A program made the position numbers and the translations under genes. Under the pieces are notes generated by a model. That model was not told the origin of the DNA. It did not search any database and saw only the letters and a list, made by a program, of their open reading frames with translations. A DNA stretch of 64,000 nt, taken from the NCBI RefSeq assembly GCF_914767665.1, contig NC_059503.1, positions 8,680,001 to 8,744,000 of the forward strand, written 5' to 3'. Source of the DNA: Harmonia axyridis (Eukaryota; Arthropoda; Insecta; Coleoptera; Coccinellidae). The stretch's first letter is position 1. Each line of letters opens with the position of its first letter. Shown here piece by piece: positions 57,313 through 64,000 of this stretch.

Positions 57313-58437
57313 CAGTGGATTGTCGATAAAGTTCAGGGACGTATTTATAAGGTTTATTGGGTTTGGAGTCATAGATAGTGTCTGAAGACTAGTGATGATA
57401 CAAGACATCTGTGGGAATTGGAAAAGTCACCTCAGAACTCTCGTTCTCGAGATACAGGGTGTTATCGAAATTTTCGAAAAATTTCAAACAGCTCTAAGTT
57501 TTGAAACGATTTTAGTGTTGAAAATAATCTTATATAGTATTACAGTATGTAAATAAATAAATATATCGTATAGGATATAAATTTCAATCTCAATTCAAAA
57601 CTTATAGGTACGGTTTTACCTTCATAAATCCTCAAGTTTGCTTTGAGGTCTCTCATATTTAAAATTGTTCCACTAGCATGAATCAAATAAATGTTTAAGG
57701 TTTCAGGTTCTTCAGCCAATAAAATGTCTGTCAAACTGACGTCGACTCTGTCTATGTGACGTCAATTGTCAAAGTCCCTATCCTTAGAAAAATACCTATC
57801 CTGACAGAAGATGGAATTATAGCACCTAGGTCGTCCTTGCTGAGGATAATTTCTTTGCTTTTTGGAATTGCCGAAATTCTCAGAAAACGTCGTTATTTGT
57901 AATTTCTCTATAATTCTTCAATTTTTAATTCAGATTTCTTCAATCTTCAATTTTTTTGCTATTTCAGACGGAGACAAATTGAATAAATCAAATATATTGA
58001 AAATCAATCCAGCATTTTCTGAATTATCCTTAGAAAACTAGTTCCAATCTGTGGAAATTCACAGAACGACTGATACTGAGTTCCACCAAAATTTAATTGT
58101 AGAGAATCAAATAATTTATGATCGTTTTTGTTAATATTGACCATAAACGTCAAGTTGATACAAATTTCGTGAAATCCGTGGTCGAAATACTTTTCTAATT
58201 TGAACAAACATAAATTCATCTATAGTCCACAATTCCTGATGTCCCCCAAAGTTCTCTTTCCAACTACCTACTAGAAAATCCATATTCATCTGTTCTAACC
58301 TCCAATACTCTGTAACTGTAAACAAAATCTCATATCAACATAACTTTACGACTTTTTCACCAACGATGCTTTATTTTTCCACACTGACTGAATATACAAT
58401 GTTGTGTTGATATATGTATTTGGTTTATTATTTCCAG
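57313..58437. other. Mostly unassigned DNA flanking the recombinase element
   Basis: It holds the possible exon at 57540-57734 (listed separately). The minus-strand frames 58004-58325 are open in two registers with no motif I recognise. No repeat copy is visible. Confidence 0.4.
57540..57734 (-). CDS. Possible small gene or first exon, unrecognised
   Basis: From an ATG at 57734 the minus strand reads MTDILLAEEPETLNIYLIHA, SGTILNMRDLKANLRIYEG and then KTVPISFE to a stop at 57540. A donor-like GAAG|GTAAAA lies right after IYEG (about 57620), so the true exon may end there. The N-terminal part has good amino-acid complexity and a clean start. I recognise no family. It could be an exon of a host gene on the minus strand or a remnant of an unknown transposon. 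Confidence 0.35.
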   Translation of the reverse strand: MTDILLAEEPETLNIYLIHASGTILNMRDLKANLRIYEGKTVPISFELRLKFISYTIYLFIYIL

Positions 58438-58462
58438 TAATAATAGCTATTATTACAACTAG

Positions 58463-58564
58463 GGAAATATGAATAGTATATTTCCCGAGGTTGTCAAAGT
58501 TACATCCCGAGGGCGGAGCCCGAGGGATGTATAGACAACCGAGGGAAATGTATTCATATTTCCC
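58463..58564. repeat. 5' hairpin of the recombinase element
   Basis: Nested inverted segments pair as follows: GGGAAATATGAATA with TATTCATATTTCCC, ATTTCCC with GGGAAAT, GGTTGTC with GACAACC, ACATCCC with GGGATGT and GGGC with GCCC around a GGA tip. The core word CCCGAGG or CCGAGGG appears four times, and TTTCCCGTGG closes the inner edge. The edges ACTAGGG and CCCGTGG resemble the halves of the 3' palindromes. Confidence 0.85.
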
Positions 58565-58739
58565 GTGGTGTAATCAATAGTTTTTTTCTGATTGAAACAA
58601 TCTGATAAGGAAAAATTATTATTAGATTGTATATTTTTGTAATAATTAAATTTTTAACGTTGCTATGGGCCATGTTTCTGAGAATCTTGGTTGACTGGTT
58701 TCATTTTGACGTCTTGTCAAAAATAAAATTAATGAAAAA

Positions 58740-59956
58740 ATGTCGAACTACGTCGAAACTCAAGCGGCAAAGGCCCGTGAATCTTTGGTTCCAGCCAAAT
58801 CTCAAGCTGCCTACAGTAAAGAGTACGAATGCTTTCAGGAGTGGAAAAGAAAAAAATTGGTGGACGGTGTGAGCGATAGTATTTTGTTAGCATATTTCCA
58901 AGATTTGGTATGTTGCTCTGATTCTTGTTATTCTTGATGTATGATTAATTCATTCGATCCCCAGTCCCAGAAATATTCTCCAAACACGTTATGGCCGAAA
59001 CTATCGATGTTAAGATCAATGCTACATTTGAAGGAAAAAACTGATGTCAAATTATTCGATGAAGTCGAAGCATTTGTTAAGAACAAAAATAAAGGATACG
59101 TTCCTAAAAAATCATCAGTGTTGTCCCGGGAGCAGCTCAAGACATTCTTGAGTGAAGCTCCTAATGACGTTTTTTTGATGTATAAGGTAAAAGTTTCATT
59201 TTGATTTCCTCTGTTGATAAGATTTTTACATTCATAATTTTGAAGGTTGTTTTAATAATGGAAATCTTTGGCGCCTGCAGAACACGAGAGTTGGTGAATA
59301 TGCTATCTTCAGATATCGAAGATCGTGGTTCGGTAATCATAATCAAAGTCTCAAAGACTAAGAATGATATAAACAGAATATTCACTATAATTGATGAAGA
59401 AGATCTGGGTGCTGCTCGTTTGGTGAGGGAGTATTCAGCGTTGCGCCCGCAAGGCGTTCTTAGGTTCTTCGTAGCTTATAGGAATAAGAAGTGTACTCTT
59501 CAGCCTGTCGTCAAAAATACCTTCGGAAAAATTCCGAGTAAGGTTGCTGAATGGTTGGGTTTAGATAATCCGAAAACCTATACAGGTCATTGTGGAAGAC
59601 GAACATCCGCGACATTGGTTGCCGATGCGGGAGCCTCAATGACAACACTCAAGAGACATGGTGGTTGGAAAAGTTCGTCTGTTGCAGAAGGCTATCTGGC
59701 GGACAGTATGCTGCACAAAAATAAGGTAGCGAAGATGATAGCAGGTGTGGAGGGTGAGCCATCTGCAGCATCACAATCTTTGAAGACCGTTTTGGGAGAA
59801 TCGTCCGAGACTGCTGCTGCAAGGAATGTTCTCAAGAAAACTGTAGTCTCGTCGTCGAATAATTATGAACAAGATATTTCTTCTTCCTTTGTATCTGGTG
59901 GAAATACTTTTAGTGGAAATTTCAACAATTGCAGTTTCCATTTTGTTACTAAATAA
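58740..59956 (+). CDS. Tyrosine recombinase, 366 residues, three exons
   Basis: The enzyme would cut and rejoin DNA through a tyrosine, with Crypton-like transposition as the likely role. Exons are 58740-58907, 58965-59186 and 59246-59956; both introns (57 and 59 bp) are GT-AG and phase 0, giving an uninterrupted frame. Residues 1-105 form an alpha-helical DNA-binding domain (CFQEWKRKK, SILLAYFQDL, LWPKLSMLRSML). The catalytic domain follows, with Arg142 in GACRTREL, Lys167 or Lys169 in VSKTKND, His245 and Arg248 in GHCGRRTSAT, Trp271 in LKRHGGWKS and Tyr280 in VAEGYL. The Trp-Tyr spacing of nine equals that of Cre. A C-terminal tail ends NFNNCSFHFVTK. No stop or frameshift is seen, and all key residues are present, so it may be active or recently active. 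The start could lie in an upstream exon, since the relatives at 7308 and 9759 begin MDSD. Confidence 0.82.
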
Positions 59957-59965
59957 AGAAATAGT

Positions 59966-60024
59966 TTCATATTTCCCTAGGGAAATATGAACTGACGTTT
60001 CATATTTCCCTTGGGAAATATGAG
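59966..60024. promoter_or_regulatory. Paired palindromes, candidate recombination sites
   Basis: Palindrome one (59966-59991) is a perfect 26-bp inverted repeat with core ATTTCCCTAGGGAAAT. Palindrome two (59998-60024) is the same apart from a central TT (CCCTTGGG). Their centres are 33 bp apart. Each arm equals the arm at the edges of the 5' hairpin. Tyrosine recombinases bind inverted arms around a short crossover core, so these are natural candidate sites; that role is inferred. Confidence 0.5.
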
Positions 60025-60095
60025 TGTGTTATGACACATGGTAACTAAGGCGATATAGCTCAATATTGGTTCGATCAGAAAAAAATCTATTATAA

Positions 60096-60838
60096 TCGCC
60101 TTCTAAAATTTGGAAGTTTCTATTCTAGGTAATGTGGATTTCCAATACCGAAGACAATAATTCGCTGACTATTCGATGTACAGCGCTAAAAAAAGTATGA
60201 TATAAAAGAAAGATAAAATATTGAGTACCTATACAGGTACAGCTCGGTATACAGTAACAGGGCTTTACATTTAGTAAGTATATTTACAATCTCGTTTTAG
60301 TTATGAAATTTTGAATATTAAATCGGTTTTTTTTAAAGAAATAGTGTAACAAATTAATTCATGAAGAATATTTGACAACTATCTTCCCCCTTCTTCTGGG
60401 TTACTCCTTAAAAAATTGTAGTATATCAACCATAACGAGATTTTGTGATGATAATAATTATAAAAAAAGATGAATAGAATAGTGTCCCCTTTTATTATTG
60501 ATTCCGAATTTGTATATGTTAAGTATACATATATTATTGAATTATTCTTTTATTATGTAATATTGCACCCTACACCATTTTCATGGTAATTGGGTTTTTT
60601 GATAATTTATATATAAGTATACATATCTAATTGGCCTCAAACAAACATTATTTCATATTTTCTTTCGATAAGTGGTTCTGTATACGGCCTCTGGAAGGCT
60701 AACAAAATTGTGGTTAGGTAAGGTTAGGTAAGTGAAATTGTGGTTAAGAAAACAGCACTGTCCAAATTAGTTTTGGTTAGTGAAGAATTCTGTAATATTT
60801 GAGCAAACATAGAATAAACACCAAATGTTAGGTAAGAA
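60096..60838. other. Unassigned AT-rich DNA
   Basis: No gene or RNA is recognised. Three TTAGG-like words near 60716-60740 (GGTTAGGTAAGGTTAGGTAA) are too short to call telomeric. Confidence 0.4.
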
Positions 60839-60849
60839 TTCTTTTTCAG

Positions 60850-61028
60850 GGTCAAGTTCAACTGAGGTAACTACTTATTACGTTGATGACTATACTCCCA
60901 GACCTTCAGAAATCGGCGAATTTTACGAAAATCTAACCAATCTATCCAAAACCGTCCCGAATTCTCGAAGACGATTCTACAACATCCTCGATCCTAACAA
61001 GAGCCGGTTCCTTTATTCTTTTGACTAA
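60850..61028 (+). CDS. Possible terminal exon, unrecognised protein
   Basis: A GAATTCTTTTTCAG acceptor-like tract is followed by an open frame: GSSSTEVTTYYVDDYTPRPS, EIGEFYENLTNLSKTVPNSR and ILDPNKSRFLYSFD, then a TAA stop at 61026. The frame is rich in C-ending codons and more complex than the background, and the acceptor fits. No upstream exon could be matched by eye, and I recognise no family. It may be the last exon of a host gene whose other exons lie outside or far upstream. Confidence 0.35.
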
Positions 61029-61658
61029 CAGCCAACTCCAATGTTTATTTTATGGCCTGCCCTGTTACAGCTGTCATAACTTTTATAAACTTGTCTTGTA
61101 TATTTTACCTGCCAAGAGATATCGGCAGTCACCGACACAGAACATTCTGCAAAGTGTTGATAATTTATTCTATCAGCAAGATCGGAAACCTACCACACCA
61201 CTAATCAGAAGACGTTTTCCATACGTCAACGGGGTTTGATTTGGACTGTTGTTGTAGCGAGTCGATCAATCGAAAAGTTTGGTTAGGGATTGACAGCTGC
61301 ATATCCAGATTTTGAGGTTGTTTGGATACATTCTGACAGGTGCATAGAAAATGCAACGGTGAAAAGGTGCAGAATATTTTGCCTGGTGAAAATAGACAAA
61401 GCTATAATTCAGATTCTTTCAAGACATTGATAAACTCCAAAGTGAATATTGAGTTGGAAAAGTCTCTTGAAATGGAAATGGAAATAAACAATAAATAGGG
61501 GTATTGTTGATGAATAAGTATCGAAGAATTTAGTGGTTAAAATCAATAGGTAGTCAATGAAAGAAGAAAATCACGTTTGCAGTTGACTATTCAGTGAAAA
61601 TTGCTAACCTATCGACTAAAATTAAGAGCACATATTGGTTATAAAACGAACAAGAATA
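61029..61658. other. Unassigned DNA after the possible exon
   Basis: This could be a 3' UTR of the preceding exon. AATAAATAGG near 61490 is a possible poly(A) signal. There is no other feature. Confidence 0.3.
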
Positions 61659-62660
61659 GCTACAACTTTGCTTCCGCCGTTTTTTTCTGAAATTGGAGAA
61701 ATTATTGTAAAAAACTGGTTATACATTCTTAATTCAAAGTATTGTCCATTGCTGGCCACTACTTTCTCCCATCTTTCGGAAAGCTTACGAATCCTGAGTG
61801 GAAAAAACTGGTCAACTTTTGAAGCGATCCTCGAATCGATCCAATTTTTTACTTCTTCATAAGACCGGGAGTGCTGGTCAGCCAGGCCGTGTGCCATTGA
61901 TCGAAACAAGTGATAGTCCGAGAAAACAAAGTCTGGAGAATTTGGCGAGAGGGGTAGGATTTTTTATTTCAACGTTTGCAAGTATGTCTTAGGATAGGGC
62001 ATCGTCATGCTGTAAAATCACATCATATCTCTCGTTGTAGTGCGGTCGTTTTTCTTTCAATGCTCGGCTCAAACGCACTATTTGCGTTCGATAACGATCA
62101 CCTGTGATTGTTTCAATAGGTTTTAACAACTCATAAAACAATACTCCGATCTGGTACCACCAAATACTGAGCATGACCTTGGAACCGTGAATATTTGGTT
62201 TGGCCGTAGACGTGGAAGCATGGCCGGGATATCCCCATGATTTTCTACGCTTGGAATTATCGAAATGAACCCTTTCAGTCACAATGCGATGCAGGAATCC
62301 TTTCCGTATTTGCCTTGCAAACAGCTGTTCATTAGCAAACAAACGCCGTTCAACACCTCTCGCTCATAAAATTTCCTTTTTTCTGAATCATTCCCGTGAC
62401 TTTCGGGCCTTTTGAGATGACTTGTTGTGTCATTCCCAATGATTCTGCCAATTCTTGTTGCGTTTGACAAGAGTCTTGATCAAGTAATGCCTCCAATTCT
62501 GCATTTTCGAAAACCTTCTCTCTTCCTTCACCATGCTGGTCTTCGACGTCAAAATCACCCTTTTTGTAGCATTGAAACCACTCTCGGCACGTTCTCTCAC
62601 TGATAGCGGCCTCACCATAGGTATTTGAGAGCATTCGATGAGCCTCAGCAGATAATTAAA
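61622..62660 (-). pseudogene. mariner transposase, three frames
   Basis: Minus-strand frame one (62634-62350) reads MLSNTYGEAAISERTCREWF, GDFDVEDQHGEGREKVFENA, DQDSCQTQQELAESLGMTQQ and then breaks at the MIQKKGN position. Frame two (62342-61989) reads FANEQLFARQ, then a lost first-Asp motif (IVTERVHFDNSKRRKSWGYP instead of IVTGDEKWVH), PNIHGSKVMLSIWWYQIGVL and ILQHDDALS (second Asp). A further break removes part of the linker before MAHGLADQHSRSYEEVKNWI. The first Asp is destroyed and the third lies in a disrupted stretch, so it is inactive. Confidence 0.84.
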
Positions 62661-62872
62661 ATTTTCCGCAAATTACGAGAATTTGCCTCGTGAGCTGACA
62701 TGTTTAATCGAGAATAAATTAATGATGCAGACACAAATCGACTAATATTTCGATGGCGTTATGTTTACAAAAACCTAAGCTTATTGTATGATATCCTCGA
62801 TCTATTTATTTCGACTACCACTAACTGCTACAGCCATCCATTGCAAAACGGCGGAAGCAAAGTTGTACATCC
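61659..62872 (-). mobile_element. mariner copy G, near full length, dead
   Basis: Ends GCTACAACTTTGCTTCCGCC and GGCGGAAGCAAAGTTGTACATC are degenerate versions of the family repeat, with TA at 61657. The ~1214-bp length matches an intact element. This copy keeps the longest N-terminal frame of the seven. Confidence 0.9.
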
Positions 62873-63225
62873 AATAAAAGTACATTTTTTGATTTCTTAA
62901 TAAAAAAAAATAATAGGCAACTTTACCACCCTGTATAACAAAAGTAAACCCGATTACTACGTACGTTCATACGAAGGCTCTAAGTCTCACCTCCTCAAAT
63001 ATTAGCATATCAACAAGGAACACCCTCCATTGTCACGAATTTATTGAGGAAAAGACCTCTCAAAAACATATTCTAAACCTTTTTTTTTTCAACAAGCTAA
63101 AATCTCACTTCTAAATCCAAAATCTCACTCCGAAAAAACCAACCAGCAGCCAGCAATAAACGAAATCCCAAGCGTCCCTAATTCCCGAAAATCCGACCGT
63201 CCCAATCTTTTTGTAGGGCATTGTA
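62873..63225. other. Unassigned DNA
   Basis: This is a short spacer between the mariner and the LINE tail with no feature recognised. Confidence 0.4.
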
Positions 63226-64000
63226 TAACAATAACAATAACAACAATAACAATAATAGTTTATTAATCCTGTAAAACAAACGAGTGCATAGGACAAGTCA
63301 GAGAAAAACATAATCAAACAGTTTCAAATGAGTCACAGAGATAATCATTTACACAATAATAACATTTTTTTAACATCAATTCTTTTACAACTTTCTTAAA
63401 TCTATTTACATTAAGAGATTTTATATAATTTGGCAAATGGTTATACAATTTGATACACTGATACAATGGCGATTTTTCAAATTTACTGGTTTTATGCTTA
63501 GGGATAAATAATATTCCCCCATTCCTTGTATGGTAACCATGAAAACTAGATAGTTTTTTTATTTTATTTTCATTCTCCTTAGTATAGGTTAGACATTTGA
63601 GAACGAAAATTGAAGGCAATGTAAGAATACCATTTTCCAGGAATAAAGTCTTGCAAGAAGTGCGTGGACCCACTCTAAAAATCATGCGCAGGATTCTCTT
63701 CTGTAATATAAAAACTCTACTGGCTCCAGAAGAGTTCCCCCACAGAAGAATATTGTAAGACAAGTGGGTATAAACAAGGCTGTAGTAAACATTAAGTAGT
63801 GACCCCAGAGGTATTGAATCTCTGACTCTACAAATTGCAAAGAAAGAACTATTAAGCTTTTTGCACAGAACATCAACGTGCAAACCCCACCCCAAATTTT
63901 CGTCAATGTGGATGCCCAGAAACTTAGTGCAACTTTTTGCAGTGATGGTAGCATCCAGATGACGAATGACCAAACTACGATCACTTTCACCGATCGAAAA
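63226..64000 (-). mobile_element. Non-LTR retrotransposon (Jockey/CR1-like), 3' part, runs off the window
   Basis: On the minus strand the reverse transcriptase C-terminus is followed by a short 3' UTR and a tail of TTATTG-type units (63228-63257 on the plus strand: ACAATAACAATAACAACAAT). The 5' part lies beyond 64000. The absence of breaks suggests a younger insertion than the other LINE pieces in the window. Confidence 0.8.
63314..64000 (-). CDS. LINE ORF2 reverse transcriptase C-terminus, partial
   Basis: The frame is open from the window edge region to a stop at 63314. It reads SCTKFLGIHIDENLGWGLHV, KKLNSSFFAICRVRD, YYSLVYTHLSYNILLWGNSS, VFILQKRILRMIF, GHYTRN-like HGYHTRN, and then SPLYQCIKLYNHLPNYIKSL and NRFKKVVKELML. 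The K-FLGI-x-ID-x-x-LxWxxH...Y...LxYxIxxWG and I-QKRxLR blocks are the conserved thumb and C-terminal region of Jockey/CR1-type reverse transcriptases. About 220 residues are visible with no stop or frameshift. The catalytic YADD box would lie upstream, outside the window. Confidence 0.82.
   Translation of the reverse strand, partial: FSIGESDRSLVIRHLDATITAKSCTKFLGIHIDENLGWGLHVDVLCKKLNSSFFAICRVRDSIPLGSLLNVYYSLVYTHLSYNILLWGNSSGASRVFILQKRILRMIFRVGPRTSCKTLFLENGILTLPSIFVLKCLTYTKENENKIKKLSSFHGYHTRNGGILFIPKHKTSKFEKSPLYQCIKLYNHLPNYIKSLNVNRFKKVVKELMLKKCYYCVNDYLCDSFETV

Larger units (their letters stand above)
58438..60095 (+). mobile_element. Tyrosine-recombinase element with palindromic ends (Crypton-like)
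   Basis: A ~1.66-kb unit. The order is: ATAATAGCTATTATT outer motif; a ~100-bp hairpin (58462-58564) whose arms begin and end GGGAAATATGAATA / TATTCATATTTCCC; the T-rich motif TTTTTTTCTGATTGAA (58581-58596); the recombinase gene; a palindrome centred on CCTAGG (59966-59991); a second near-palindrome centred on CCTTGG (59998-60024); and the inverted motif TTCGATCAGAAAAAAATC (60070-60087) ending CTATTAT. There is no reverse transcriptase, RNase H or DDE transposase nearby, unlike DIRS or Tc1-type elements. Recombinase-only elements are known as Cryptons; these palindromic ends are not something I know from them. Confidence 0.75.

Noticed and set aside
63226..63260. CAATAA-type simple repeat considered as a CRISPR-like or satellite array
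   Set aside because: It is the tail of the minus-strand LINE; there are no spacer-separated direct repeats anywhere in the window.
1..64000. Bacterial operons, CRISPR arrays, phage or endosymbiont genes
   Set aside because: No Shine-Dalgarno-led gene clusters or bacterial gene families are visible; composition, tRNAs, introns and transposons are all eukaryotic.

Overview
This is an AT-rich, intron-bearing eukaryotic window that reads as an insect genome, plausibly a beetle or another insect with very short introns. The evidence is a set of nuclear tRNA-Glu genes without encoded CCA, many decayed mariner-type transposons, non-LTR retrotransposon 3' ends with TAA-type tails, and 57-59 bp GT-AG introns. 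I see no convincing multi-exon host protein gene. The window looks like a gene desert or a large intron that has taken in many transposons, with moderately GC-richer unique blocks between them that could be conserved non-coding DNA.

Layout: 1-3.6 kb, a ~420 bp tandem duplication and unassigned DNA; 3.7-5.7 kb, a composite of a 5'-truncated mariner, a fold-back element and a mini-mariner; 6.2-10 kb, a ~346 bp tandem duplication, two palindrome-ended elements (7.1 and 9.4 kb) and an irritans-type mariner relic; 10-17.5 kb, mostly unassigned; 17.5-18.9 kb, a full-length dead mariner and a LINE tail; 19.9-25.7 kb, a hairpin repeat, a LINE 3' end, relics, a tRNA-like sequence between inverted repeats, and a deleted DD41D element; 26-33 kb, a possible exon, two more DD41D copies and a mariner; 33.8-38.1 kb, RTE and CR1/Jockey-type LINE fragments and a third palindrome-ended element; 39.5-40.7 kb, a mariner; 41.6-44.8 kb, four tRNA-Glu genes; 45.6-46.2 kb, an RTE fragment; 49-50.4 kb, a dispersed repeat and a truncated mariner; 52.9-53.8 kb, a DD41D element; 54.9-57.3 kb, an irritans mariner and two large fold-back elements; 58.4-60.1 kb, the tyrosine-recombinase element; 61.7-64 kb, a mariner and a LINE that runs off the window.

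The most notable item is the element at about 58438-60095. It carries an apparently intact three-exon gene for a 366-residue tyrosine recombinase with the full R-K-HxxR-W-Y set, and it has no reverse transcriptase beside it. Upstream of the gene is a ~100 bp hairpin built from CCCGAGGG-like half-sites. Downstream are two perfect or near-perfect palindromes centred on CCTAGG/CCTTGG, followed by an inverted copy of a T-rich terminal motif. Three smaller repeats (7.1, 9.4 and 36.8 kb) have the same order of parts with different palindrome letters: 5' hairpin, T-rich motif, a short MDSD...DLEVLTP reading frame in two of them, paired CCTAGG palindromes. I infer that they are non-autonomous relatives of the recombinase element. 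Together they look like a Crypton-like family with an unusual palindromic end structure.

Everything here comes from reading by eye; boundaries of repeats are approximate, and family names rest on motifs I recognise, not on searches.
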